Positions 30,836 to 40,989 of a stretch of DNA of 48,658 nt are shown piece by piece. Positions within the stretch are counted from its first letter, which is position 1. Every line of letters begins with the position of its first letter. The stretch is from Actinomycetota bacterium (GTDB taxonomy: Bacteria > Actinomycetota > Actinomycetes > S36-B12 > UBA5976). The notes beneath the pieces were generated by a model that did no database searches, was not told the DNA's origin, and worked only from the letters and a program-made list of their open reading frames with translations. Both the position numbers and the translations under genes were made by a program. The stretch is from NCBI GenBank assembly GCA_016870575.1, contig VGBH01000010.1, positions 1 to 48,658 on the forward strand. The letters run 5' to 3'.

Positions 30836-31267
30836 TTAAAAAACGCCGGGTACTACCTCCTCGGAAATATCGGCGAATTTCGGTTCTGCATTGGTCAAGT
30901 AGCTGTTCCAAGTTCCCAAGTCCCAAACCTCAATGGTGGTATCAGCGCCGACAACTACTACTTCTCGGTCCAGTCCGGCGTAATCACGCAAACTGGTTGG
31001 AATATTGATTCGACCTTGCTTGTCCGGAACTTGGTCAAATGCACTAGAGAAGAAGACGCGGAGGTAACTGCGTACACGAGCATCGGTTCGGGAAGCTTCT
31101 CGAAGTCGATCTGCATAAGCGCTGAATTCCACCATTGGCCACAAAACCAGGGAGCGGTCTTGACCCTTTGTTAAAACGACACCTGTGGCTAGTCCATCTC
31201 GAAATTTAGCCGGCAGCACCAGGCGACCTTTTTCATCCAAACGGGGTTCATGAGTGCCAAGAAACAT
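30836..31267 (-). CDS. mraZ: Transcriptional regulator MraZ
   Basis: MFLGTHEPRLDEKGRLVLPAKFRD, second DxxGRINIPTSLRDYAGL repeat. Confidence 0.97.
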   Translation of the reverse strand: MFLGTHEPRLDEKGRLVLPAKFRDGLATGVVLTKGQDRSLVLWPMVEFSAYADRLREASRTDARVRSYLRVFFSSAFDQVPDKQGRINIPTSLRDYAGLDREVVVVGADTTIEVWDLGTWNSYLTNAEPKFADISEEVVPGVF

Positions 31268-31307
31268 TGCTCACTCTCCCCCGAGTAAAGAATTTTCAGT
31301 GGACTAT

Positions 31308-31349
31308 CTCCACTTTGCCCCACTTTACTCCATTTATTTCCAATGTCAA
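31308..31349 (-). promoter_or_regulatory. Predicted mraZ promoter with MraZ-box-like repeats
   Basis: Minus strand TTGACA (31349-31344), 16-nt spacer, TAAAGT (31327-31322). Three TGGRG repeats starting 10 bp apart: TGGAG 31332-31328, TGGGG 31322-31318, TGGAG 31312-31308. Confidence 0.65.
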
Positions 31350-31461
31350 CCTCCCCCTGCCACCTTTCTCCCATCTGCCCAAAGTTCAGACCGGCTGGCG
31401 AATCTCTGGGAAAAGGTGAGTTGTGATTGGGGAATCCCTGGGACTTCTCGTATCTTGAGAC

Positions 31462-32001
31462 GTGCTCTCGCCCGCAGAATTTGAGAACCTGACCGCAGGC
31501 ATCTTGTTCCGCGATGAGCTTCAAGTTGTATCAGCGCCCTCGCCCAAGAAATTGGCACCATATGGGATTTCGCTTCTGGGAGAGATTAATACTGAGCAGC
31601 ATTTTGCTGATTCGCGAGTGGTTGTTCTTTACAACCCAGATGGAGATCCAGCGTGGAACTCAACCGCTCGTGTGATTATCTTCCTAAAAGCAGAGATTGA
31701 GTCAGAGTTGGCTGATGATCCGCTAATACTTCATATCGCATGGCAATGGCTAGAAGAAGCGCTGGCTAAATTCAATGCCAAAACTCAAGAGTTATCTGGA
31801 ACAGTCACCAGAACTTCTGCAAAGGGATTTGGTGCAATTGATGAACAGAGTCCTTCCACAATTGAGATTCGAGCATCTTGGAGTCCAGTAGATACTGGTC
31901 ATTTGGAGCAACACATTCGCGCTTGGGGTGAGTTAGTTTGCGTTGCGGCTGGAATTGATCCAGAAGGCGTGAATAGTTTGCATCGAAACACACATAGATA
32001 G
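31462..32001 (+). CDS. DUF3000 family protein
   Basis: SVIxAP-like EIRASWSPVDTGHLEQHIRAWGELVCVAAGIDP, adjacent to RNase D as in other actinobacteria. Confidence 0.8.
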   Translation: MLSPAEFENLTAGILFRDELQVVSAPSPKKLAPYGISLLGEINTEQHFADSRVVVLYNPDGDPAWNSTARVIIFLKAEIESELADDPLILHIAWQWLEEALAKFNAKTQELSGTVTRTSAKGFGAIDEQSPSTIEIRASWSPVDTGHLEQHIRAWGELVCVAAGIDPEGVNSLHRNTHR

Positions 32002-32014
32002 TTGATCATAAATC

Positions 32015-33259
32015 TTGATACCTAAATCAGATCAATGCTTGGACCCCTATACTGCCAGCGAAGCTGAGATTTCTGGTTCCGAATTGCGACTATCTCCTAT
32101 AAATGAGGTTTTGCCGCTCGTTGGAGACGGTACTGCTCTTAATTTTGCAATTTCTAAACTAGAACTTGGAGTTGGTGCAGTTGCAATAGATGCTGAGCGA
32201 GCATCAGGTTTCAAATATTATCAACGTGCATATTTGATTCAGTTATATCGCGTAGGTGCACCAATTGTGCTTATTGATCCCGTCAATCTAGATATCTCTA
32301 CTTTGCAAAAATTCCTCAACAATCAAGAATGGATACTGCATGCCGCAACTCAGGATCTACCCTGCCTTACTGAATTAGGACTTAAACCAAAAAAGCTATT
32401 TGATACCGAACTAGCAGCTAAATTGATTGGATTACCAAAAGTTGGTTTGGCAGCACTAACTGAAACATTACTAAATGTGTCACTGGCCAAAGAGCATTCA
32501 GCAGTTAATTGGTCAGTTCGCCCACTAGATCAGGACTGGTTGAACTATGCAGCTCTCGATGTTGAACTACTTCCAGAATTAAAGACAAAGCTAGAGGAGA
32601 TGCTCTCAACCAGAGGAAGATCTGTTTGGGCTGATGAAGAATTTGAAAAGTTAAAGCATTTTCAGGCTAATTCCCCCAAACCAGATCCGTGGCGCAGAAC
32701 TTCAGGAATACACGAGTTACCAAATCGAAGACAAAAAGAAGTTGTTCGTCAGTTATGGCTAACTCGAGACAATATCGCAAAAGAACTTGACCTAGCGCCA
32801 GGTCGACTGGTCAATGACCGAGTACTGATTTCATTAGCTAAATCAGCCATAACCAAATTGCCAATAATCGAGCAAATTCGTAAGTCTGTGCGAGGAGTGG
32901 CTTTGGACTATATCGAGGATTGGTACTCAGCAATTGAACTCGCCCTAAATGTAGAGGAATCTGAGTTACCAAGAACAGTTAGACGCGAAAGCATTGTTCC
33001 GCATCCAAAATCATGGGAAGAAATTAATCCTGAAGCATTTGCTCGATGGACAAAATATAGATTAGCTAGCAACGAGTTAGCTGCTGAGCTAGAAATTTCA
33101 CCAGAAGTGTTGATTGCACCAGAAATCCTGCGAAATTTCTGTTGGGAACTATATGACTTTAGAAATCAAATACAGTTAGAGACAATACTGCAGGAGTTAG
33201 GCGCAAAAAAATGGGCTACACAGCTACTTGCACAAAAATTTATAAATGTTAATCTCTAA
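32015..33259 (+). CDS. rnd: Ribonuclease D (HRDC domain)
   Basis: AIDAERASGFKYYQRAYLIQLYR, HAATQDLPCL, FDTELAAKLIG, LDVELLPEL; TTG start. Confidence 0.9.
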   Translation: MIPKSDQCLDPYTASEAEISGSELRLSPINEVLPLVGDGTALNFAISKLELGVGAVAIDAERASGFKYYQRAYLIQLYRVGAPIVLIDPVNLDISTLQKFLNNQEWILHAATQDLPCLTELGLKPKKLFDTELAAKLIGLPKVGLAALTETLLNVSLAKEHSAVNWSVRPLDQDWLNYAALDVELLPELKTKLEEMLSTRGRSVWADEEFEKLKHFQANSPKPDPWRRTSGIHELPNRRQKEVVRQLWLTRDNIAKELDLAPGRLVNDRVLISLAKSAITKLPIIEQIRKSVRGVALDYIEDWYSAIELALNVEESELPRTVRRESIVPHPKSWEEINPEAFARWTKYRLASNELAAELEISPEVLIAPEILRNFCWELYDFRNQIQLETILQELGAKKWATQLLAQKFINVNL

Positions 33260-33443
33260 AACGATCAATAATTGCAGCAAAAATTTTTAGTACCAAAAAA
33301 ACCATAATATAAACTGCCGCGGCTGTAGTAAGTGCTTCTGAAAAAGTTAGTTGATCAGGATCAGAATCACCCCAGTTATACGTAATTAAAAATGCAAAAA
33401 GCCCTAACGTTAGACCAGCAATTGATATCGAACGGTTTGTCAT
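33249..33443 (-). CDS. Small membrane protein of unknown function
   Basis: ATG at 33443: MTNRSISIAGLTLGLFAFLITYNWGDSDPDQLTFSEALTTAAAVYIMVFLVLKIFAAIIDRFRD, two hydrophobic segments; overlaps the rnd 3' end by 11 bp. Confidence 0.5.
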   Translation of the reverse strand: MTNRSISIAGLTLGLFAFLITYNWGDSDPDQLTFSEALTTAAAVYIMVFLVLKIFAAIIDRFRD

Positions 33444-33502
33444 CCACTCCCCTAATTCTGATGCCGTTAGTTTATGGTAAAGCCCCCTAGGTAAGAGGAA
33501 AT

Positions 33503-34237
33503 ATGACAGGTGCCGTTGCGTTAGTTGGCTCAGGTGAATATCTCCCAGCGATGCAACCACTCGAGCAACGCTTAATGGAATCTGGAATCACGGCAGGTAA
33601 ATCTCCCAAATACGTACAACTGGCAACTGCTGCTGGAAAAGAAGGAATTACATCTTGGCAGAGATGGCAAGAACTGGGTGCTCAACAAGCAGATCGTTTA
33701 GGAATTGAACAGATATTCATTCCCGCATTTGACCGTGAATCTGCAAACGACCGCAAATACGCTCAACTAGTTTCGGATGCAGCGTTGATTTATCTCTCTG
33801 GCGGTGACCCATTTTATCTTGCGCAAACTTTGCGCGACACATTGCTACTAAACGAGATTGAGATGAATTGGAAATCCGGATCTGCCTTAGCTGGTTGCAG
33901 CGCAGGAGCGATGGCGCTGGTAAGTGAAATTCCAAATCCATTTAAACTCACCGCTGCTGCAACGCCCGGACTTAACTTGATACCAAACCTAAAGGTGTTG
34001 CCACATTTTGATCGTTACTTTGGTTGGTTGCCAACTCCTGTAGCGAAATACTTAGGGAAATCAAATCAAGAATTGGTTTCAATTGGCATAGATGAAAACA
34101 CAGCAGTTTTCAGCGATGGTAATTTAGATTCCTGGGAGGTTTGGGGGTATGGATCAGTTCAGTTGTTGAATAAGAGTGAAAAGAAATTATTAGCATCTGA
34201 AGAATTTATCATCAGTCAAGAATTAATCAGAGGCTAG
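33503..34237 (+). CDS. Peptidase S51 / type 1 glutamine amidotransferase-like protein (cyanophycinase-related)
   Basis: YLSGGDPFYLAQTL and AGCSAGAMAL nucleophile elbow. Confidence 0.8.
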   Translation: MTGAVALVGSGEYLPAMQPLEQRLMESGITAGKSPKYVQLATAAGKEGITSWQRWQELGAQQADRLGIEQIFIPAFDRESANDRKYAQLVSDAALIYLSGGDPFYLAQTLRDTLLLNEIEMNWKSGSALAGCSAGAMALVSEIPNPFKLTAAATPGLNLIPNLKVLPHFDRYFGWLPTPVAKYLGKSNQELVSIGIDENTAVFSDGNLDSWEVWGYGSVQLLNKSEKKLLASEEFIISQELIRG

Positions 34238-34255
34238 ACAATAGCAAGAATCGAT

Positions 34256-34414
34256 TTACTTTGAGAAAAACCATTTTCTTTTGGTAGAGGTGCCGTCAGT
34301 AAGACATTGACATCTGTCCTTTTCAGCAATTCCATACAATGCCTGTTCAATATGCTCGCCGCAACCAGACCATGTTGGTTTGCCGCACTTACTGCAAACA
34401 ACTTTTGAACACAT
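34256..34414 (-). CDS. Untracked 52-aa Cys-rich small protein
   Basis: MCSKVVCSKCGKPTWSGCGEHIEQALYGIAEKDRCQCLTDGTSTKRKWFFSK*; CxxCGKPTWSGCG zinc-ribbon-like pattern. Confidence 0.75.
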   Translation of the reverse strand: MCSKVVCSKCGKPTWSGCGEHIEQALYGIAEKDRCQCLTDGTSTKRKWFFSK

Positions 34415-34481
34415 AATTTAACTGCTCTTTTCTTAGTTTATCTGGTTTAGGAAGTATGTTAGCTTGTGCTCAATTTAGCAT

Positions 34482-37142
34482 CTACAACTCAACCAAATTG
34501 CGTAACACATACTGCAAAATCCCACCGTTACGATAATAATCTGCTTCACGAGGCGTATCTATTCTAAGAGCTGCCTCAAATTTCGTTACATTTCCAGTTG
34601 GGCTAGTTGCTGAGACAGAAACTTTCTTTGGAGTTGAGCCAGAATTCAACTCAGTAATTCCACTGATACTGAAAGTTTCAGTACCTATTAATCCTAAAGT
34701 TTCAGCACTTTCGCCATCCAGGTATTGCAACGGGAGTACTCCCATTCCCACTAAATTGGAGCGATGAATGCGCTCATATGACTCAGCGATAACAGCGCGC
34801 ACGCCCAATAGTGCAGTTCCTTTTGCAGCCCAATCTCGAGAAGATCCTGAGCCATATTCTTTTCCAGCTAACACAATCAAAGAAGTATTCGATTGCGCAT
34901 AAGATTGTGCAGCATCGTAAATAGGAACTGTTGGCAGATCGGATTTTGTGAAATCTTTAGTGAATCCGCCTTCTTTGCCATCAGCTAAATCATTCTTTAA
35001 TCTTATGTTGGCAAAAGTGCCGCGAATCATCACTTCATGATTTCCTCGACGCGACCCATATGAATTAAAATCTTTAGCTTCAACCCCATTTGACATCAAA
35101 TATTTTCCTGCAGGCGAATCCTGTTTGATGTTACCTGCCGGGGAAATATGGTCGGTAGTAACCGAGTCGCCCAATTTAGCTAGCACTCGAGCTCCCTCAA
35201 TATCAGTTACCGGGGTTAACGCCAGCGTCATCTCATCAAAGTAAGGTGGTTTTCGCACATAAGTTGATTTTTCATCCCACTTAAATGTCTGGCCTGATGG
35301 AGTTGGTAAATTTTGCCAAGTTTCATCACCCTTGAAGACTTCCTTATATCTATTCTTGAAAAGTTCTACATTTATCGAATTAGAAATTGCAGATTGAATC
35401 TCTTCAGTACTTGGCCAGATGTCCTTCAAATAAACCGGTTTTCCTGCCTTATCCTGCCCTAACGGATCAGAAGTCAAATCAATATCCATAGTGCCAGCAA
35501 GTGCATATGCAACAACTAAGAGTGGGCTGGCTAAAAAGTTGAGTTTTACATCCGGATTTATTCGGCCTTCAAAATTGCGGTTACCACTGAGCACTGCTGC
35601 AACTGCTAAATCCCCTTCTTGCACTCCCTTACTTATTTCAACTGGCAACGGCCCGGAATTACCAATACAGGTAGTGCACCCGTAGCCGACTAAATCAAAA
35701 CCTAATTCATCTAGAGCCTTGGTAACTCCTGCGCGATTAAGGTAGTCGGTTACAACTTGAGAACCAGGTGCCAAAGATGTTTTTACCCAAGGTGCACGAC
35801 TTAAACCTTTTGCAACGGCCTTCTTAGCCAATAGGCCCGCACCTAACATAACTTCAGGGTTAGAAGTGTTTGTGCATGAAGTTATAGCGGCAATTACCAC
35901 TTTTCCATGCGTGAGTTCAATCTGCTTCCCATCAACTTCAATTTTCTCCGCAGCCTTCAAATCATTTGTATACGTTGGCAAAAATGAAGCAAAAGATTTC
36001 TTCGCTTCTTTTACCAATATTCGATCTTGTGGACGTTTTGGTCCGGCAATTGAGGGTTCAACAGTTGACAAATCAAGCTCGAGATATTCTGAATATCTTG
36101 GTTCTACATTTGGGTTATGCCATAAGCCTTGTGTCTTCGCATATTTCTCAACCAATTCTACTTGCTCAGTACTTCTTCCAGTTAGCGCTAAATAATCCAA
36201 TGTTTCTTGATCAATTGCAAAAATTGCAACAGTAGAGCCGTATTCTGGACTCATATTTCCAATCGTTGCTCTATTTGCCAGCGGAACCTGCGCTACACCT
36301 TCACCATAAAACTCAACAAACTTACCAACAACTTTGTGAGTTCGAAGCATCTCAGTGATTACTAAAACTAAATCTGTTGCAGTAACGCCTGGTTGCAGTG
36401 CACCGCGAAGTTTGAATCCAACGACTCGAGGAATAAGCATTGAGACTGGTTGACCAAGCATCGCAGCCTCTGCCTCTATTCCGCCAACTCCCCAACCTAG
36501 AACCCCCAAACCATTAACCATCGTGGTGTGCGAGTCAGTTCCTACGCAAGTATCTGGATAAATTTCATTATTTCGCATCATTACAACGCGTGCCAGGTGT
36601 TCAATATTTACTTGATGAACTATTCCTGTGTCTGGAGGTACAACTTTGAATTCATCAAATGCGCCCTGGCCCCACCGCAAGAATTTATATCTTTCACTAT
36701 TGCGTTCATATTCAAGCTTGACATTTAGTTCAAAAGCATCTGGTCGATTGAAATAATCCACAATGACTGAATGATCAATAACCAACTCAGCTGGTGCCAA
36801 CGGGTTTACTCGTTTAGCATCTCCACCTAATTGAGTAATTGCCTCACGCATAGTAGCCAAATCAACTACACACGGAACGCCGGTAAAGTCCTGCATAATT
36901 ACTCGAGCAGGAGTGAACTGAATCTCTATGTCGGGCTCAGCGCTTGGGTTCCAATTTGCTAGCGATTCAATCTGTTCTTTCGTGACGTTCGCACCATCTT
37001 CAGTTCGTAATAAATTTTCTAGCAGGATTTTGAGACTAAATGGCAATGTTGTAGCCCCAGGTACATCGATAATTGAATAGTAGGTGTGCTTTGCTGATCC
37101 AATCTGCATTTCTTTTTTAGCAGCAAAAGAGTTCTTTGACAT
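34482..37142 (-). CDS. acnA: Aconitate hydratase A
   Basis: [52 protein letters not shown]. Confidence 0.97.
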   Translation of the reverse strand: MSKNSFAAKKEMQIGSAKHTYYSIIDVPGATTLPFSLKILLENLLRTEDGANVTKEQIESLANWNPSAEPDIEIQFTPARVIMQDFTGVPCVVDLATMREAITQLGGDAKRVNPLAPAELVIDHSVIVDYFNRPDAFELNVKLEYERNSERYKFLRWGQGAFDEFKVVPPDTGIVHQVNIEHLARVVMMRNNEIYPDTCVGTDSHTTMVNGLGVLGWGVGGIEAEAAMLGQPVSMLIPRVVGFKLRGALQPGVTATDLVLVITEMLRTHKVVGKFVEFYGEGVAQVPLANRATIGNMSPEYGSTVAIFAIDQETLDYLALTGRSTEQVELVEKYAKTQGLWHNPNVEPRYSEYLELDLSTVEPSIAGPKRPQDRILVKEAKKSFASFLPTYTNDLKAAEKIEVDGKQIELTHGKVVIAAITSCTNTSNPEVMLGAGLLAKKAVAKGLSRAPWVKTSLAPGSQVVTDYLNRAGVTKALDELGFDLVGYGCTTCIGNSGPLPVEISKGVQEGDLAVAAVLSGNRNFEGRINPDVKLNFLASPLLVVAYALAGTMDIDLTSDPLGQDKAGKPVYLKDIWPSTEEIQSAISNSINVELFKNRYKEVFKGDETWQNLPTPSGQTFKWDEKSTYVRKPPYFDEMTLALTPVTDIEGARVLAKLGDSVTTDHISPAGNIKQDSPAGKYLMSNGVEAKDFNSYGSRRGNHEVMIRGTFANIRLKNDLADGKEGGFTKDFTKSDLPTVPIYDAAQSYAQSNTSLIVLAGKEYGSGSSRDWAAKGTALLGVRAVIAESYERIHRSNLVGMGVLPLQYLDGESAETLGLIGTETFSISGITELNSGSTPKKVSVSATSPTGNVTKFEAALRIDTPREADYYRNGGILQYVLRNLVEL

Positions 37143-37182
37143 TCTTCCTCCAGCACAATCCTAGGCACCAATTATCTTGATA

Positions 37183-38331
37183 TCAAGATAATTTACTAAC
37201 AGAGACTATCGTCTCCAGGTGAGCTGTCATTGGGAAAAGCAGCATTGGCTGAATTTTCCCAATCTGCCAGCCCAAATCTGCAAATTCACGCAAATCTCGA
37301 GCCAAGGTGCCAACATCACAGCTGACATAGCAAATTTGAGTTAGTCCATCCATGCGAGTTAGATGATTTATAACAGAACTATTTAATCCTGAGCGAGGTG
37401 GATCAACTACTACTTTGTTCACTAATTCAGCATTTGTCAGATATCTAGCAACATCCGCATTAACCGCTTGAGCCCATGGAAAAGGTTTTAAATTATTTGT
37501 TGCACTGCGATAGGCACGACGATCAAATTCAACAGCAACTACTCTTCCTGATTTACCTACTCGATTTGCAATTGTTAAAGCAAATAGACCAACACCGGCA
37601 TAAAGATCTGCTATTCGATCTCCGGCAACAGGGTTTAATCGAGCCAGCACTTCAGCTATCAACAATTCTGGTGCGCCTTTATGTATCTGCCAAAATTCGC
37701 CGGCAGGAGCTACCCAGGTGCCATATCTATTCTTAAATGATATCTCTGGTGAATTGTTTTTTTCAGTTAAAACTAGCGTCTCTTCAGTTGCTGAAACAAT
37801 CGTGATTTCTTCCCCTGGATTCCAACCGTCTTTTGTCACTCGATCTATTTCTTTACTTGCTAGCAAACAAGAATCAATTTCAACCAAGTTGTTGCTTCTA
37901 ACTTCTCGCATCGCAGTTTTTCCGTTGTCCGAAATCGCATAGCGCATCTTGGTTCGATAATGGAGGCCAGATTCGTTCGGGACAGTCATAACTGGCAAAA
38001 TAATTAGGTCGCTAAATTTACCTATTCGCTGTAACTGGTCTGACATTGTTTGGAGATGCATCTTTTTTTGATTTTCAATGCTTAAATGTTGCCAGTCACA
38101 TCCACCACATTGTCCAAAATATTTACATGGAGCATTAACTCTGATTGGAGAATCTTTAATGATCTCAATCAAAGTTGCATTTGCATATCGCTTCGATTGT
38201 GGTTGTTCAGAGATATCAACCTTTACTAACTCACCAGGTAAGACACCTCGAACAAAAATGACTCGACCTTCGTACCGAGCCACACAACTGCCACCAGCTG
38301 CATATCCAAGTATCTCAAGTGTTGCTATCAA
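37183..38331 (-). CDS. TrmA/RlmD-family class I SAM-dependent RNA methyltransferase
   Basis: TRAM-like N-terminus, CGGCDWQHLS cluster, DLYAGVGLFAL, VVDPPRSGL, YVSCD. Confidence 0.9.
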   Translation of the reverse strand: MIATLEILGYAAGGSCVARYEGRVIFVRGVLPGELVKVDISEQPQSKRYANATLIEIIKDSPIRVNAPCKYFGQCGGCDWQHLSIENQKKMHLQTMSDQLQRIGKFSDLIILPVMTVPNESGLHYRTKMRYAISDNGKTAMREVRSNNLVEIDSCLLASKEIDRVTKDGWNPGEEITIVSATEETLVLTEKNNSPEISFKNRYGTWVAPAGEFWQIHKGAPELLIAEVLARLNPVAGDRIADLYAGVGLFALTIANRVGKSGRVVAVEFDRRAYRSATNNLKPFPWAQAVNADVARYLTNAELVNKVVVDPPRSGLNSSVINHLTRMDGLTQICYVSCDVGTLARDLREFADLGWQIGKIQPMLLFPMTAHLETIVSVSKLS

Positions 38332-40259
38332 GCGTCGATTTCTTGTTCACTAGTGCTTAACTGCCAAGGTACATTTGTAACTACAACGCCTGGCATTAAT
38401 CTCAATCGTGCTTTTAGTCTTAATGCTGATTGATTATGCAGTAACTGTTCCCACCATCTCCCTACCACATATTCAGGAACAAATACCACTATTAGATCTC
38501 TTGGGGATACTCGACGAATACTATTTATATAGTCGATGATTGGACGAGTGACTTCTCGGTATGGTGATGCAATAATCTTTAATGGGATGGGAATTTGCCT
38601 TGCAGTCCACTCTTCAGCAAGATTATTGGATTCCCCCTTATCAATGGCGACTGTTACTGCTTCAATTGTGCTAGGTCTAGATGCCCGAGCATAAGCAATT
38701 GCTCGCAGGGCTGGTTTATGAATTTTAGAAACTAAAACTATGGCATGCGTTCGGCTGGGTAGCGCGGTCATTTCTTCTGCATTTGGGATCAATTCAATTC
38801 TTACCTTCTGATAATGCTTGTTGATACCAGACATAACTAACCAGATAGCTGGAATGACTAAGCACACAATCCATGCGCCATGAGTAAATTTTGTTACTAA
38901 AACGATAACTACCACCATTCCCGTTATTACAAATCCAAGAAAGTTAATCAAACGAGTTCTTCGCATCTTTTTTTGGTCTTCAATATTGGCTTTTGGTAGC
39001 AATCGATTCCAATGTCGAATCATTCCTAACTGACTAAGTGTGAAAGAAAGAAAAACTCCCAAAATATATAGCTGAATCAGTTTCGTTACAGAAGCGTCAA
39101 AAATCCAGATTAGAAAACTAGCAGCAGCAGCTAAAGTCAAAATTCCATTTGAATAAGCTAATCGATCACCGCGGGTATGCAGTTGCTTGGGCAAAAACTC
39201 GTCGCGGGCAAGAATCGAACCTAGAATTGGAAAAGAGCTATATGCAGTGTTAGCCGCAAGTACCAAAATAAGAGCAGTAACAAAAGAAATGTATAAAAAG
39301 CCAAGATAAAACGGTCCAAACACTGCATCAGCGATTTGAGTAATTACTGTTTGTTGATAGCCACCTTCTGGGAACCCAACTAATCTATCGGGTGAATCAG
39401 CAATTCGCACCTGAGTCAATCGGGCAAGCAAAGTTAACCCTAAAAAGATAGAACCAGATACCAGACCCAATAGCAATAACGACGTTGCAGCATTTTTGGA
39501 TTTAGGCTCTTTAAACTGTGGCACGCAATTACTCAATGCTTCAACACCGGTTAATGTCGCGCATCCGCTAGCAAATGCTCTGGCTATAAGAAACACAAGA
39601 GCAAGTCCAGTGAACGTTTGCTCTGCCGCAATCTCATACTGACTTGACGGCGCTAGCATCACATCACCCATTGCGTAGCGATAGCCCGCAACTAGAAACA
39701 TACCAAAAACGCCAAATAGAAAAGCATAGGTTGGGATTGCAAATAACAATCCAGATTCCTTAGTTCCCCGGAGATTTATCATGGTAATAACTAGAACTAA
39801 CGAAATTGCAACCAGTACTTTATTTTGAGCAACAAAAGGAAATGCTGATCCAATGTTATCTACCGCGGCACTGATTGAAACGGCAACTGTTAGTACATAA
39901 TCAACCAAAAGTGAACTTCCTACAACTAGGCCAGCTCGTTTACCAAGATTCTTGCTTACCACTCCATAATCGCCGCCACCGCTGGGGTATGCATAAACAT
40001 TCTGTCGATATGAAGTTACAACTACTCCCATGACTAATAACACAGTTGCTGCGACGATAAGTGAATCTGATAACAGTGCAATGCCGCCTAGAGAGAGTAC
40101 TAATAGGATTTCTTGAGTCGCGTATGCGTTAGACGAAAGTGCGTCAGATGCAAATACCGGAAAACCAATTCGCTTAGGCAAAAGTGTTTGGCCAAGTCTT
40201 TCGCTACTTAACCTTCGACCAACAATGATTCGCTTAATACCATCAAGAAAAATCGACAC
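38328..40259 (-). CDS. APC-superfamily permease, KimA/KUP-like
   Basis: PVFASDALSSNAYATQEI, YPSGGGDYGVVSKNLG, multi-TM core, C-terminal hydrophilic domain; divergent from two RCK proteins. Confidence 0.82.
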   Translation of the reverse strand: MSIFLDGIKRIIVGRRLSSERLGQTLLPKRIGFPVFASDALSSNAYATQEILLVLSLGGIALLSDSLIVAATVLLVMGVVVTSYRQNVYAYPSGGGDYGVVSKNLGKRAGLVVGSSLLVDYVLTVAVSISAAVDNIGSAFPFVAQNKVLVAISLVLVITMINLRGTKESGLLFAIPTYAFLFGVFGMFLVAGYRYAMGDVMLAPSSQYEIAAEQTFTGLALVFLIARAFASGCATLTGVEALSNCVPQFKEPKSKNAATSLLLLGLVSGSIFLGLTLLARLTQVRIADSPDRLVGFPEGGYQQTVITQIADAVFGPFYLGFLYISFVTALILVLAANTAYSSFPILGSILARDEFLPKQLHTRGDRLAYSNGILTLAAAASFLIWIFDASVTKLIQLYILGVFLSFTLSQLGMIRHWNRLLPKANIEDQKKMRRTRLINFLGFVITGMVVVIVLVTKFTHGAWIVCLVIPAIWLVMSGINKHYQKVRIELIPNAEEMTALPSRTHAIVLVSKIHKPALRAIAYARASRPSTIEAVTVAIDKGESNNLAEEWTARQIPIPLKIIASPYREVTRPIIDYINSIRRVSPRDLIVVFVPEYVVGRWWEQLLHNQSALRLKARLRLMPGVVVTNVPWQLSTSEQEIDA

Positions 40260-40317
40260 AGTTGATAGCCTAGCCCACCACTAGGGGTTAGGCTTAGCGT
40301 TACAAGCGCACAGGTGG

Positions 40318-40989
40318 TTGAAATTTATGCATGTAATTGTTATGGGATGTGGCCGAGTTGGCATTGCAGTTGCAACTAAGTTATCCAGTGAAGGTCATTT
40401 TGTATCAATTATTGATAAAAGTGCACAAGCTTTCCAAGACCTACCTCGCCAATTTCAGGGACAAAAAGTCGTTGGAGTGGGATTTGACTTAGACACTCTG
40501 CGCGAGGCGGGAATTGAAGCAGCAGATGCATTTATCTCAGTTTCTTCTGGTGACAATTCAAACATCATTAGCGCTCGAGTTGCCAGAGAGAAATTTAATG
40601 TAAAGAAGGTAGTCGCACGCATCTATGATCCTAAGCGTGCTGAGATATATAGTCGCTTGGGCATCCCAACCATCGCTTCTGTTTCTTGGTCGACCCAACA
40701 GATAATTGCACTACTTAATTCCGAAACGAGCAATGCTATTTGGACTGATGCAAACAATGCCATTCAAGTTTCATCCTTTCTAACGCCGCCTGAATGGATT
40801 ACAAAGACAGTTAATGAGATTGAAAATGAATTTCCAATTAGGTTGGTTTCTATTTCCAGAAATTCTGATTCAGTGTTGGCCGCGCCAAATTTCATCTTGC
40901 AACAATCCGATTTGATTATCTTCGCTTATCAATCAAGTGCAAAAAACAAGCTTGAAACGCGACTAAAGGAGGTGGGGCGTTCACTATGA
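40318..40989 (+). CDS. TrkA-type RCK/NAD-binding protein (CeoB-like)
   Basis: VIVMGCGRVGIAVATKLSSEGHFVSIID Rossmann motif, TrkA-C domain. ATG at 40327 may be the true start. Confidence 0.9.
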   Translation: MKFMHVIVMGCGRVGIAVATKLSSEGHFVSIIDKSAQAFQDLPRQFQGQKVVGVGFDLDTLREAGIEAADAFISVSSGDNSNIISARVAREKFNVKKVVARIYDPKRAEIYSRLGIPTIASVSWSTQQIIALLNSETSNAIWTDANNAIQVSSFLTPPEWITKTVNEIENEFPIRLVSISRNSDSVLAAPNFILQQSDLIIFAYQSSAKNKLETRLKEVGRSL

